DNA of 64,000 bases from Verrucomicrobiaceae bacterium (lineage in GTDB: Bacteria; Verrucomicrobiota; Verrucomicrobiia; Verrucomicrobiales; Akkermansiaceae). Below the pieces are notes generated by a model. The model was not told the DNA's origin, made no database searches, and saw nothing but the letters and a program-made list of their open reading frames with translations. The translations under genes were made by a program, and so were the position numbers. Below are positions 55,470 through 64,000 of this stretch, piece after piece. Within the stretch, counting starts at the first letter, position 1. Each line of letters opens with the position of its first letter. The DNA lies in contig JAIXQH010000070.1 in the NCBI GenBank assembly GCA_027484055.1, forward strand, positions 79,759 to 143,758. The letters are read 5' to 3'.

Positions 55470-55579
55470 AACCGCAAATGAACGCGAATTGACGCAAATT
55501 TTCAGAACTTCATGCTCACAATCCGAATTTTTATGCCGATAAACTATCGTCATTGGCGTCCATTCGTTCATTCGCGGTT
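55470..55579. repeat. Imperfect inverted repeat of the AACCGC-AATGAACG type
   Basis: The arm 55470-55499 (AACCGCAAATGAACGCGAAT) pairs with 55553-55579, whose complement reads AACCGCGAATGAACGAATGG. About 53 bases separate the arms. It lies just after the 3' end of the aspartate kinase gene, so the transcript would carry it as a hairpin. Confidence 0.55.
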
Positions 55580-55594
55580 AAAAAATGCCAAGCT

Positions 55595-56821
55595 TTACGC
55601 AGGTGCCTTATCCAGATCGAAAGCATCATGCACCGCGCGAGCGGCGTCTTCGATGCGTTGCTCGTCCACGGTGACGGCGATTTTGATTTCAGACGTGGAA
55701 ATCATCCCGATGTTGATGCCTGCTGCGCCGAGAGCTTTGAACATGGTCGCGGCGACACCGGAGTGTGAGCGCATGCCGATGCCCACGGCGGATAGCTTCG
55801 CAATGCCGGCTTCGGTCTCGATCTTCGAGTTCGGGGCGAGGGCCGCCAGCACGGGTTTGAGGGCGGCTTGGGCTTTCCCAAGGTCGCTGGAGTGCATGGT
55901 GAACGAATGACGCGCGAGGCCGTCGTGGGCGATGTTCGCGACGATCATGTCGAGATTGATTTCCGCATCGCCGAGCGCGCCGAGGATCAAGCCGGACATG
56001 CCGGGCTGGTCGGGGATGCCGGTGAGGGTGATGCGCGCTTGCGAGCGCTCGATCGAGACGCCGCGGATGACGACGTTTTCCATGTTGGGATGTTCTTCTA
56101 GCACGAGGGTTCCAGGGTTGTCGTTGAGCGATGAGCAGACTTCGAAGACGACGCCGAATTTTTTGGCAAATTCGACGGAGCGTGACTGCATGACTTTGGA
56201 GCCGGAGGAGGCCATTTCCAGCATTTCGTCATAAGAAATCTCCGGGAGCTTGCGGGCGTTTTTGACGACTCGCGGGTCGCAGGTGTAAACGCCGTCCACA
56301 TCGGTAAGAATCTGGCAGACATCTGCCTTGAGCGCGGCCGCCACGGCGATGGCGGTCAAATCCGAGCCACCACGGCCCAGCGTGTGGATCATGCCGCCTG
56401 GGGTAACGCCTTGGAAACCCGCGACGACAAGAGATTTCCCCTCGTCTAAGAATCCCTGCATCAGCGAAGGGTCCATGTGCATGATCCGGCCCCGGGTGTG
56501 GGAACCGGTGGTGTGGATGCCAGCTTGGCTGCCCGTGATGGAGGTGGCGGGCACGCCAAGCTCGTTGAGGGCGATGGTGAGGAGGGCGATGGATTGCTGC
56601 TCACCGGTGGCGAGCAGCACGTCGAGCTCGCGCTCGCTGGGATTTTCCGCGAGCTCCTTGGCCATTTTGATGAGGTTGTCCGTCATTCCCGACATGGCAG
56701 AGACCACGGCGACGACTTGATTTCCTTGATCTCGGGTGCGTTTCACCCGCGCAGCGACGTTGCGGATGCGATCGAGAGAGCCAACGGACGTGCCGCCATA
56801 TTTTTGAACGATGAGTGCCAT
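55595..56821 (-). CDS. lysC: Aspartate kinase
   Basis: It phosphorylates L-aspartate, the first step to lysine, threonine, methionine and diaminopimelate for the cell wall. From the ATG at 56821 it has 408 residues. ALIVQKYGGTSVGSLDRIRN opens the kinase domain, GFQGVTPGGMIHTLGRGGSD is the substrate and ATP region, and DVDGVYTCDPRVVKNARKLP follows. Two ACT domains from about residue 265 (VSIERSQARITLTGIPDQPG, then LSAVGIGMRSHSGVAATMFK) are for feedback control by amino acids. The longer frame upstream is not family-like. Confidence 0.95.
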   Translation of the reverse strand: MALIVQKYGGTSVGSLDRIRNVAARVKRTRDQGNQVVAVVSAMSGMTDNLIKMAKELAENPSERELDVLLATGEQQSIALLTIALNELGVPATSITGSQAGIHTTGSHTRGRIMHMDPSLMQGFLDEGKSLVVAGFQGVTPGGMIHTLGRGGSDLTAIAVAAALKADVCQILTDVDGVYTCDPRVVKNARKLPEISYDEMLEMASSGSKVMQSRSVEFAKKFGVVFEVCSSLNDNPGTLVLEEHPNMENVVIRGVSIERSQARITLTGIPDQPGMSGLILGALGDAEINLDMIVANIAHDGLARHSFTMHSSDLGKAQAALKPVLAALAPNSKIETEAGIAKLSAVGIGMRSHSGVAATMFKALGAAGINIGMISTSEIKIAVTVDEQRIEDAARAVHDAFDLDKAPA

Positions 56822-57123
56822 GGGTGAAGCGGCCCGGAGTGAAGGGGAACTTGGGAAACTTGGCAAGAAATTGAATTTTAGCGTCTGCGCTGGGTCCGGG
56901 TGCTTCGGCAGGCGGACGGGTTTGCTGGCGGGCATTTGGATGAGGGGCAAGGCTTGACGGATGTTACGATGACGCAATCGCCCAAAACCGAAGCAGCCAC
57001 CAAACTGCCAAAAGGACGGACACTCAAATTGGCGGTGTTAACAAACTTTTTAATTATTTGTGTCTGTAGTAATTTTATTTGTGTCTGTAGTAATTTTCGT
57101 GAAGAACTTGAATTGCTCGAACG
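56822..57123. other. 302-base gap holding a 21-base tandem repeat
   Basis: No convincing gene. The right half turns A+T-rich and carries the tandem repeat at 57056-57097 just before the next start. Confidence 0.5.
57056..57097 (+). repeat. Two tandem copies of a 21-base unit
   Basis: The unit begins ATTTGTGTCTGTAGTAATTT and ends with one more T; the two copies (57056-57076, 57077-57097) are identical. Near copies of its core occur once each at 59761-59779 (TTATGTCTGTCGTAATTTG) and 62595-62611 (TTGTGTCTGTCGTAATT). Confidence 0.7.
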
Positions 57124-58164
57124 ATGAGATTTCAAAAAACGATACTAGTTGCCGTAATAGCTGCTGTGGGAGCTTCAGCACTCCTACTGGTCCGTGGTTG
57201 TAATTTCAAACGGGACTCAACCGAATTGCCCCAGGACACTTTAGAGAAGCGTGAACGTTCCTCAGCAATTAGTCACGCCGAAGCTAACCAAGAGAGCTTA
57301 CAAGCCTTGTTGGATTCATACAAAACTTCGATAGCGCTTTATGGAAAAGTTGTGGATCAGTTTGGCGAATCTGTGCCAGACGCAACTGTTGAAATTTTTG
57401 TGCATTCAGAATATTTTGGCGATAGATCGGGAACAGATGCGGTGCTAAAAACGGACAAAGAAGGTAAGTTTTCGATCAATGGGCTTACTGGGAGTGCTAT
57501 AGGCGCTTCTGCCATGAAAGAAGGTTATCTGCGTATTCCTGCACTGACTTCACGTTCATCCGGTGTAAATCTCAACTACGGTGCAGATGGCACGGGCAAT
57601 AAACATGCGAACCCCGCGAACCCGATTGTTCTAGAGTTACTTAAAATAGGTCCCACAGAACCGATAGTTCATGTCGACAAGAAGCGATGGAAGCTGCCTT
57701 TGGACGGTAGTCCGCAATTGATTGCGCTCGACTCTAATGAAGGACAAGGAGAGCATCAGATTGATTTACGCTTTCGTAGTAACACTCACATTAGAGAACT
57801 TCCTGGCAATAACGCTTATACAGTATTCGACTGGAGTTTCGAAATACGTGTTTCAGGAGGCGGGCTTATTTGGGACGAGAGTGACGCGAAATTCGAGGCT
57901 CCAGCGTCTGGTTACAAAGAAATGGTTAGGTATGAGTATACGGCAACAATGCCACCTGACGAATGGAAGCGGGTTCGAAGAGGTCGCTATTTCGTGAGGT
58001 TCGCAGACAATACTTACGGCCGGATTCAGTTTGACATCGACGGAGGTAGCGACCGCAGGCCGCTATATTTGGAGTCTTGGTTGAACTTGACTCCTGGGTC
58101 CCGTAACCTGGCGACGGAAAACCTAATCATCAACGTGATGGATAGCGCAGAATCAGGGCGTTAG
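57124..58164 (+). CDS. Unrecognised anchored protein with a carboxypeptidase-regulatory-like domain
   Basis: A 346-residue protein. A hydrophobic N-terminal helix (ILVAVIAAVGASALLLVRGC) anchors or exports it. Residues about 75-140 (LYGKVVDQFGESVPDATVEI then TDKEGKFSINGLTGSAIGAS) are a transthyretin/CarboxypepD_reg-like beta domain. The rest shows no known domain. Codon use is clearly more A+T-rich than that of the neighbours, and the gene stands in a repeat- and remnant-rich region, so transfer is possible. Confidence 0.6.
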   Translation: MRFQKTILVAVIAAVGASALLLVRGCNFKRDSTELPQDTLEKRERSSAISHAEANQESLQALLDSYKTSIALYGKVVDQFGESVPDATVEIFVHSEYFGDRSGTDAVLKTDKEGKFSINGLTGSAIGASAMKEGYLRIPALTSRSSGVNLNYGADGTGNKHANPANPIVLELLKIGPTEPIVHVDKKRWKLPLDGSPQLIALDSNEGQGEHQIDLRFRSNTHIRELPGNNAYTVFDWSFEIRVSGGGLIWDESDAKFEAPASGYKEMVRYEYTATMPPDEWKRVRRGRYFVRFADNTYGRIQFDIDGGSDRRPLYLESWLNLTPGSRNLATENLIINVMDSAESGR

Positions 58165-58420
58165 GTTTTGATATAATTAGGTTACGTAGATTACGTGAGA
58201 CACTAAATTACATGATAAATCATGTGAGCCACAAGTAATCGACTAAATGCTTGCAGTCGCGCTTAGGTCCAAAGGCTAGGGGCAAATTTAAGCGTTGGGC
58301 GGCTCTCAAGAAGAATGGATTCTGGAAACGGAATCTCAGCCCCAGCGCTCGGCGCAGTCCTGCGATCCGATCACACATCCAGAAGATTGACCAATGTGAT
58401 ATGCCGCTATACAAATAGCC

Positions 58421-59635
58421 ATGCCCGTTGATTTCCGTCCATCTGTCCCTACGAAGCCCATTCCGCGCCATGCGGCGGAGGCGGCTAGGCAACGCTTGGC
58501 GGGGTTCCCTGTTCTTAGTATTACCGGGCCTAGGCAATCAGGAAAAACAACTCTGTCCCGTCTTCTCGCCCCGGAGCTTCCCTACTTTTCCCTCGAAGAC
58601 CCAGACACCCGGGCTTTTGCCACTGAGGACCCACGCGCTTTCCTTCGCCAAGCCGCAAATGGAGCTATTCTTGATGAAGTCCAGCGAGTCCCTGGACTCT
58701 TCTCTTATCTGCAAGGAATCGTCGATTCTGACCGGCGGATGGGACGCTTCATCCTCACCGGATCCAGTCAGTTTGAGTTGATCGAGTCGATCACCCAAAG
58801 CCTCGCCGGGCGGGCATCCATGCTCACCCTTTTGCCGTTCTCCATGGCGGAACTCCTGGCCGCCGACCGCGCCCCAAGCTCGGTGGACGGACTCCTTCAC
58901 GCCGGGTTCTTCCCTCCCATCTACGACCGCCCGATTGAACCCACCCTCTGGCTACAAGACTACATCGGCACCTATTTGGAGAGGGATGTGCGGCAGATTC
59001 TCAAAATCCAAGATCTCGCTGCCTTCCAACGCTTCGTCCAACTCTGCGCCGGACGCATCGGCCAGTTGGTCAACATCAACTCCCTCGCATCGGACACCGG
59101 CATCACTCGTGTCACCGCAGAGTCTTGGCTCTCGGTTCTCCAAGCCAGTCACTTGATTTTCTTGGTCCAGCCATGGTTCACCAATCTCAACAAGCGCCTC
59201 ATCAAGACCCCGAAACTCTACTTCTGCGATCCCGGCCTCGCCGCGTGGTTTGTGGGCGTCCGCAAGACCAGCCACATCACCGCTCATCCACAACGCGGAA
59301 CCCTTTTTGAAAATTGGGTCATGACCGAACTGCTCAAAGCTCAAACGAACCGAGGCATGAAACCCTCACTTCATTTTATCCGCGACAAGGAAGGCCACGA
59401 AATCGACGCCTTCATTGAAACCGCTCCCGACTCCTTCCACGCCATCGAAATCAAATCTGGGGAAACCATCGCCTCTGACTTTTTCAGCGGCCTCGATTAC
59501 TGGCGCGCCAAGCTCACCCGCCAAAAGATTACCCCATGGCTAGTCCACGGCGGCACCGCCCATCAGCAGCGTGAAAAAGGAACCGTCCTTCCTTGGAACG
59601 ATCTTTCACCGCTACTCTCGTCCATCTCCTCATGA
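58421..59635 (+). CDS. AAA ATPase of the AAA_14/DUF4143 type
   Basis: A 404-residue protein. GPRQSGKT at 36-43 is Walker A and ILDEVQR (D85, E86) is Walker B. A winged-helix region and DUF4143 follow (about 180-300), with YFCDPGLAAWFVG. The C-terminal domain has EIDAFIE then FHAIEIKSGE, the D ... E-x-K layout of PD-(D/E)XK nuclease-fold domains in this family. Its cellular role is not established. A broken copy lies at 62257-62543, with matching upstream and downstream flanks, so this unit was duplicated. Confidence 0.85.
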   Translation: MPVDFRPSVPTKPIPRHAAEAARQRLAGFPVLSITGPRQSGKTTLSRLLAPELPYFSLEDPDTRAFATEDPRAFLRQAANGAILDEVQRVPGLFSYLQGIVDSDRRMGRFILTGSSQFELIESITQSLAGRASMLTLLPFSMAELLAADRAPSSVDGLLHAGFFPPIYDRPIEPTLWLQDYIGTYLERDVRQILKIQDLAAFQRFVQLCAGRIGQLVNINSLASDTGITRVTAESWLSVLQASHLIFLVQPWFTNLNKRLIKTPKLYFCDPGLAAWFVGVRKTSHITAHPQRGTLFENWVMTELLKAQTNRGMKPSLHFIRDKEGHEIDAFIETAPDSFHAIEIKSGETIASDFFSGLDYWRAKLTRQKITPWLVHGGTAHQQREKGTVLPWNDLSPLLSSISS

Positions 59636-59776
59636 TCCACCTCAGCGGATCGGATTCACCAACCGTGCACACTACACCCGCCCGGTGTGATGTGTGACTT
59701 CTGTGTATCTCACAAATCACATCACACGCGAGTAATCAGCATGAGAATTTTTTTGGTAAATTATGTCTGTCGTAAT

Positions 59777-60533
59777 TTGCGCACCCTCAAACGCCAAGAT
59801 TTTCTCTCATTACGCCAAGGTGCCGGCAAGGGCCGCGAGATTCTCTGCATCTGGGATCGAGCCAGCATTGCCTTCCGGCAATGATTCAAACGGAAAAAAC
59901 GCAGTATCTATTTCCTCAGTCACATAAAGTAAAACATGAACTCCGATATCGTCGGTAACAACCCGTTTGATGGCAACGATCCAATCAACCAAGGAGTGGT
60001 ATCTGACGAAATAGTCTCAATCAGCGTTGGTGTGACCGTGCGGAGAGGTTTCTATCAAGATCCATACACCTGCATTACTTACAAATATCTAATCAACCTA
60101 CCACCAAGCATCTACTCTAGCATCGTCGCTCTCCTCGACAAGAGTCGCTGGGAAGTTGAGAAGGTCTTCGATGAGTTCAAAAACAAACTCGGTAAAACCA
60201 AGTCATGGGCCAGCACCACGAATGCAAAAACCTGCCAAGCACGCTTGTTGTGCCTAACCCACAACCTACTGACTCTCATGGAAGAACAAATTTTCCGAGA
60301 GCCCGGGATCCGCAACGAGGCCGAGACCACATGCAAAGCAAAAAACCTTTTCAATCGGGACAAAGACTCAAAGATCAAAGGATATACTGGATTGACACTT
60401 CTCCAAAAAAATCATCCAGCGACTCACTCAGCGCACCGTGAAGTTCATCCGCTGGTTGAAAAATTATTTGGATACCGAGCGCACTTGTCCCCAAGCGTTA
60501 GCCCGTCTCTTCAAGATTTATGCCCCCTCATGA
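59777..60533 (+). pseudogene. Degraded IS4-type transposase, C-terminal part
   Basis: The frame reads LSLRQGAGKGREILCIWDRA, then a TGA at 59882 at the point where relatives have Trp, then a TAA at 59933. Next comes NPFDGNDPINQGVV...DEIVSI, TYKYLINLPPSIYSSIVALL and RWEVEKVFDEFKNKLGKTKS, the DDE region with E-x6-K. A run of seven A at 60405-60411 has one A too many and breaks the frame; dropping it restores IIQRLTQRTVKFIRWLKNYL up to the TGA at 60531. The 5' half is missing. Clearly dead. Confidence 0.8.
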
Positions 60534-60762
60534 GGCCAATGTTGGACACCGTTGGATGTTTTTTGATTGATAAAGCCAGAAACTCGAATCTACTAGCCGC
60601 GCGTAGGTTTCATTCGAAAGATTGGAACCACACGGGCTGGCATAAGCCCTGCAGGACCTAACCCGTTATTTGAATCACCAAATTTTCAAAAAATAGGATT
60701 AGTGAAAGCGCGGAGCATTTTGCCAACTAATCAGCATCAGCAACTAAACTCAAAATAACCAA

Positions 60763-61599
60763 ATGACGAAATCCCTGTTCTCAGTCGCTATGGGCAGCTT
60801 TGTGCTTGCCAACTCATCTTTCGCTGGCACGACCACCAGCGAAGCAGCTCCTATGGCCTCCGCGCCATCGGCATCTTGCATCACTGGCAGCGTTGCTGCA
60901 GGTTATGACAGTGAGTATTACTTCCGTGGTCTCTGGTTCTCCAGCAACAATGCTTGGGGCTCCGTGAACCTCGCCATGCCAGTGGCTGATAAGTTCACAC
61001 TCGGCCTCGGTGCTTATTACACCAACGGTCTCGACACCACGGTTTCCACAGGAGATCTTGACTACTCCGAGCTCGATTTAATCGGCTCCTTAACCTATGA
61101 CGCAGGTTGGGGTAAAGTTGGACTCGTGGTTACCAACTACAGATTCTTCCAATCCTACTTCGGTGAAGTGAATGGCACTACAATAGGTGACCCAGGTGAG
61201 GACTCAACCATTTCAGACACCACGGATATCGGTCTCACCTTCGCCATCCCAGTGGGCGCGATGAATGTTTACATGGCCGCTTACTACGACGTGCGGATCA
61301 ACGCACCCTACTTTGAAGTCGGTGCAGACTACACCTATGCTTTGAATGATAAATTCTCCATCGTTCCTGCCGCTCAATTGGGCTATGCTGGGAGCAACTA
61401 CTTCACATTCGGGGGTACTGACAATGACTTCACTCACCTCCGCTTGGCTGTTTCGGCTCCCTACAAGTTCACGGATGCTCTTACATTCACTCCATACGTA
61501 GCTTACAATATTTCGTTGGAGGCACGCAAAGACATCAACTCCTCCGAAGTCAACGAGGATGATTTCTACGCCGGTGCAGCTCTCAGCTATTCCTTCTAA
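60763..61599 (+). CDS. Outer-membrane beta-barrel protein (porin-like)
   Basis: A 278-residue protein with a signal peptide (MTKSLFSVAMGSFVLANSSF then AG). Alternating strands rich in Tyr and Gly follow, such as SVAAGYDSEYYFRGLWFSSN, FTLGLGAYYTNGL and YFEVGADYTYALNDKFSIVP, and it ends LSYSF with the terminal Phe of outer-membrane barrels. Residues S-E-Y-Y-F-R-G recall TorF-type putative porins. Transport specificity is unknown. A good terminator follows. Confidence 0.75.
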   Translation: MTKSLFSVAMGSFVLANSSFAGTTTSEAAPMASAPSASCITGSVAAGYDSEYYFRGLWFSSNNAWGSVNLAMPVADKFTLGLGAYYTNGLDTTVSTGDLDYSELDLIGSLTYDAGWGKVGLVVTNYRFFQSYFGEVNGTTIGDPGEDSTISDTTDIGLTFAIPVGAMNVYMAAYYDVRINAPYFEVGADYTYALNDKFSIVPAAQLGYAGSNYFTFGGTDNDFTHLRLAVSAPYKFTDALTFTPYVAYNISLEARKDINSSEVNEDDFYAGAALSYSF

Positions 61600-61644
61600 G
61601 AGTCGCTTGAGCTATTTCTGAGCTCAATTCACTCTTTTTCACAA

Positions 61645-61677
61645 CCCGTCCGGTTTTATACCGGTCGGGTTTTTCTT
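61645..61677 (+). terminator. Intrinsic terminator after the porin-like gene
   Basis: CCCGTCCGG at 61645-61653 pairs with CCGGTCGGG at 61661-61669 (one mismatch) around a short A+T loop, followed directly by TTTTTCTTT. Placed 45 bases after the stop. It is the clearest terminator in the window. Confidence 0.85.
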
Positions 61678-62017
61678 TGTGGGGAGTCATCACCTTCTGA
61701 GCATGAAAACCCTGCAAATTACGTGAGACACCAGTAATCGACAGAATAGTTGCAGTCGCATTGAGATCGAAAAACTATGGACAAGTTTAAGCAATTGGAC
61801 TGCTCCTAAGAAGGATTCCGGAAATGCATTTTCAGCCCCAAGCTCTCGGTCAGAATTTTAGCCTGCCGAACGGGCTTGCTGGCGAGCGATGAAAATTTGA
61901 AGCCCCTTGAGATGAGGCCAGCCGCCAATCCGTCGAACGTATGGACATGTGAAATTTGAGCTAAGCCTCATCAAGCGAGATCAAGCCTCCAAGGCTCAAG
62001 GAAGGTGCGCATTGACG

Positions 62018-62152
62018 TTGCTGCAAAAGGCCATCTAGCGCCTCGCGCATTGGACAGTGAATTTGATCGGCTGGTTGAAAGGGCATTTCGACACACGCCG
62101 CACTTCGCACGAAGCGCTAGCCGATCTTGCCAGAATCCATGCCACCTCGTGC
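62018..62152 (+). pseudogene. Transposase C-terminal remnant
   Basis: Read in frame, LLQKAI-stop-RLAHWTVN then LIGWLKGHFDTRRTSHEALA then DLARIHATSC matches the tail of the transposase at 59777-60533 (LLQK.IQRLTQRTVKFIRWL...). A TAG replaces the Gln codon. Only this tail is present. Confidence 0.65.
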
Positions 62153-62256
62153 CCCAAAGTTGGAGACCGTTGTCGCTGACCTTTCAGCACATTCTTTGGT
62201 CCAAACCTAGGCAATCATCCGATCGAGCAATGTGATACCCCGCTATACAACTAGCC

Positions 62257-62543
62257 ATAACCGTTGAGTTACGCCCATCCGTCCCGCTAAAGCCCATTCC
62301 GAGCCACGCGGCGGAGGCACCGAGGCCACGCTTTGCGGGGTTCCCTGTCCTGAATGTTACTAGGCATAGGCAACAGGAAAAACAACTCTGTTCCGTCTTC
62401 TCGCCCCTGAACTCTACTTCTGCGATCCCGACCTCACTCCGTGGTTTGTAGGTGTCCGCATGACCAGCCACATCAGCGTGAAAAAGGGAACCGTCCTTCC
62501 TTAGAATGATCTTACACCGCTACTCTCGTCCATCTCGTCATGA
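62257..62543 (+). pseudogene. Internally deleted copy of the DUF4143-type ATPase gene
   Basis: The 287 bases follow the ATPase gene at 58421 in order. The start region is present (its ATG is now ATA), then the sequence up to TCTTCTCGCCCC, a jump to CTCTACTTCTGCGATCCC, a second jump to AGCGTGAAAAAGGGAACCGT, and the end with the same TGA. About three quarters of the gene is gone. The Walker A segment has also changed. It cannot make the protein. Confidence 0.85.
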
Positions 62544-62757
62544 TCCACCTCAACTGATCGGATTCACCGTCGCAGTGAGAATTTTTTTGATGCATTGTGT
62601 CTGTCGTAATTGATGAAGCGGGGTCAATCGACTCCATCGCCGTTGGCATAAAAGGCACGTATTTCGCGAAAAAATATTTACTTTTCATAACTACGAAATA
62701 AAGGTCCGCCCGCTGATCCCCACTTGGCCTCCCCCGCCAGGCTACCTCATACCCAAA

Positions 62758-63774
62758 ATGAACATCGCGCCTCGCATCGCTCCGTTTTTGACTGTACTGT
62801 CGACCCTTACCCTTCCCGCTACCGCGCAGATCGTGGGAACCTACCTTCCCCACGGACCTGCCAGTCCCTCCAACCCGGCTTGGAGTCCGAGCACCTACCG
62901 CGACATTCCATGGTGGTTCAGCGACAGCAACGGCGCATCTGATGCCTATGATGTCTCCGCCATCTATGCCGCAAGGTTGAACAAAAACAACACCGGTGGC
63001 TACGAGGCAGCGATCATCAACACCCCCAATTTCGGCACGACCGCCAATCCCTATGGCGCAGCGGGCGGTGCGTTCGGCACTGCGGCCGATGTGACTTGGG
63101 GTAATGGCAATACGTGGGACTTCGCGCTGACTTATGCATGGAACAACGGCGCGCCCGTTTCAACCTTGACCTTCGAAAGGGGCGGAACCACCCGAACCGC
63201 CAGCGCCAATCTCGGCTCGCGGGTGATCGATTTCGTCGAGGGCAACGTCGCCCGCCCCTTAACCGCCAGCGGCGCGGCAAACCCCTATCGTGAACCACAC
63301 CAGCTCAATGACCTGCTCTTGCGCTTCGCCACCATCGACACCCACGGAGTCCCCGCTGCGTTCACGATGGACAGCGTGAAAGTGGAAAACATGTACGCCA
63401 GCATCGATGGCGGTGCGTCCCAAGCTTTGCTTTACAACGATGGCAGCGGAGCCCTGAAGTCCTCCCTAGAAACCATCTGGGTGCATGAGCCGGGCGGTGA
63501 TTCCACCTCGAACCCCCGCGAAGTCGATCTTCTCCTGTTCAACGACCTTCTACCAAGCCACCAGTCCAGCCTGAACTTGACTGGCCAGTTAACCTTCGCT
63601 TGGACCGGCACCACTTCGTCAATCGCCGGCAGTGGCCTGATTTTCGAGGCAAAGCTGGGCGATATGAATTTTTACACCGGCGCAGAGCCCTTTGCCATCA
63701 AGCCCATTCCCGAGCCATCAGCGGTGTTGCTCGGTTTGGCTGGCGTCCTGCCTCTGCTTCGCCGTCGCCGCTGA
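62758..63774 (+). CDS. PEP-CTERM sorting-signal surface protein
   Basis: A 338-residue exported protein. A signal peptide (IAPFLTVLSTLTLPATAQ) is followed by a repeat-poor beta-rich body with aromatic and Gly/Asn residues. The C-terminus IPEPSAVLLGLAGVLPLLRR (plus two more Arg) is the PEP-CTERM tripartite signal: PEP, hydrophobic helix, basic end. Exosortase enzymes process such proteins in Gram-negative bacteria with exopolysaccharide; no exosortase gene lies in this window. The body's function is unknown. Confidence 0.85.
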   Translation: MNIAPRIAPFLTVLSTLTLPATAQIVGTYLPHGPASPSNPAWSPSTYRDIPWWFSDSNGASDAYDVSAIYAARLNKNNTGGYEAAIINTPNFGTTANPYGAAGGAFGTAADVTWGNGNTWDFALTYAWNNGAPVSTLTFERGGTTRTASANLGSRVIDFVEGNVARPLTASGAANPYREPHQLNDLLLRFATIDTHGVPAAFTMDSVKVENMYASIDGGASQALLYNDGSGALKSSLETIWVHEPGGDSTSNPREVDLLLFNDLLPSHQSSLNLTGQLTFAWTGTTSSIAGSGLIFEAKLGDMNFYTGAEPFAIKPIPEPSAVLLGLAGVLPLLRRRR

Positions 63775-63794
63775 GGCTGTTCTGCTGTGCTTGC

Positions 63795-63811
63795 TGGCCG
63801 TCACGGCCAGT
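63795..63811 (+). terminator. Weak stem-loop after the PEP-CTERM gene
   Basis: CTGGCCG and CGGCCAG form a perfect 7-base stem around TCA, 21 bases after the stop. No T-run follows, so termination is uncertain. Confidence 0.3.
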
Positions 63812-63882
63812 CAGCGAGCGGAGACGCCCATATCTTCGAGCCTGCCAACGAAATCAATGATCGGATTTTGAGGCTTATCTCA

Positions 63883-64000
63883 GAGGCTGTCTTAAAAAGA
63901 CTAACTTTCCGAATTTTAATCTGTACTAGTTTAGTCATGTATTGGAGAAACTCGGCATGGCCAGTTATCCAAGCAGCATGACGGAATCCGAATGGAAAAT
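63883..64000 (+). mobile_element. Left end of an IS5-type insertion sequence, cut by the window edge
   Basis: GAGGCTGTCTTAAAAAGAC at 63883-63901 looks like the terminal repeat of IS5-family elements. At 63957 an ATG opens a frame reading MASYPSSMTESEWK up to the window edge, the usual start of IS5-group transposases (Y-P-S-x-x-T-x-x-x-W). The rest lies outside the window. Confidence 0.6.

Larger units (their letters stand above)
61678..62757. other. Remnant-filled stretch between porin and PEP-CTERM genes
   Basis: Bases 61719-61850 and 62203-62256 match the upstream flank of the ATPase gene (58185-58420) and are split by inserted material that includes a transposase tail. Bases 62544-62611 match its downstream flank. 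The rest up to 62757 holds nothing recognised. Confidence 0.6.

Noticed and set aside
57056..57097. CRISPR repeat
   Set aside because: The two 21-base copies are directly adjacent with no spacer.

Overview
The window reads as chromosome from a Verrucomicrobiota bacterium, probably of the Luteolibacter/Verrucomicrobiaceae type. This rests on protein families recognised by eye and not on a database search. The clues are the small basic protein at 16949-17104 (a family known from Chlamydiae and Verrucomicrobia), a PEP-CTERM surface protein, a fused MurC-MurB enzyme, an FtsZ with a very long Pro/Glu-rich linker, GC-rich genes with few strong Shine-Dalgarno sites, and several families of long intergenic inverted repeats. 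No tRNA, rRNA or CRISPR array was seen.

Sulfur region (0.5-13.8 kb). A plus-strand operon encodes a family 2A encapsulin shell (SrpI type), its cysteine desulfurase cargo with a long disordered N-terminal loading region, a membrane-anchored rhodanese, an EpsC-type serine O-acetyltransferase and cysteine synthase. Downstream, on the minus strand, lie an Rrf2 regulator overlapping a YezD-type small protein, then an unusual HTH-EIIA protein followed by a sulfate-binding protein and CysT, CysW and CysA. Together these cover sulfate uptake, cysteine synthesis, and removal and storage of sulfur from cysteine in a protein nanocompartment.

Housekeeping region (13.9-26 kb). It holds a HAD hydrolase, an AlkC-like DNA glycosylase, TrmL, a membrane protein, the small basic protein, an rRNA pseudouridine synthase, acetyl-CoA synthetase, a coiled-coil protein, an exported esterase, an exported trypsin-like protease and a RapA-type helicase.

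Type VII-like region (26.1-30.9 kb). Four tightly packed plus-strand genes encode two WXG100-like small helical proteins, a coiled-coil protein, and a 1264-residue FtsK/EssC-like ATPase with a membrane segment and one intact Walker site. No EccB, EccD or YukD partner is visible. A tandem pair of palindromic elements of about 121 bp follows.

Cell-wall and division region (31-44 kb, minus strand). A sugar-phosphate mutarotase, FtsZ, FtsA, FtsQ, Ddl, MurC-MurB, MurG, ArgB, a CHASE2-like membrane protein and an AmgK-like kinase form one long unidirectional run. FtsW, MurD, MurE, MurF and MraY are not here.

Mixed region (44-58 kb). It holds endonuclease III, two A+T-richer small membrane proteins, an MFS transporter, a guanine-deaminase-like enzyme, several unrecognised proteins, an ABC-2 type exporter pair, MurJ and aspartate kinase.

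Accessory end (57-64 kb). An A+T-richer orphan gene with a tandem repeat upstream is followed by a DUF4143-type ATPase. After it come a transposase ruined by two stops and one frameshift, an outer-membrane porin-like gene with a good terminator, a decayed internally deleted copy of the ATPase, another transposase remnant, and a PEP-CTERM gene. The window begins with the tail of one transposase gene and ends with the first codons of another.
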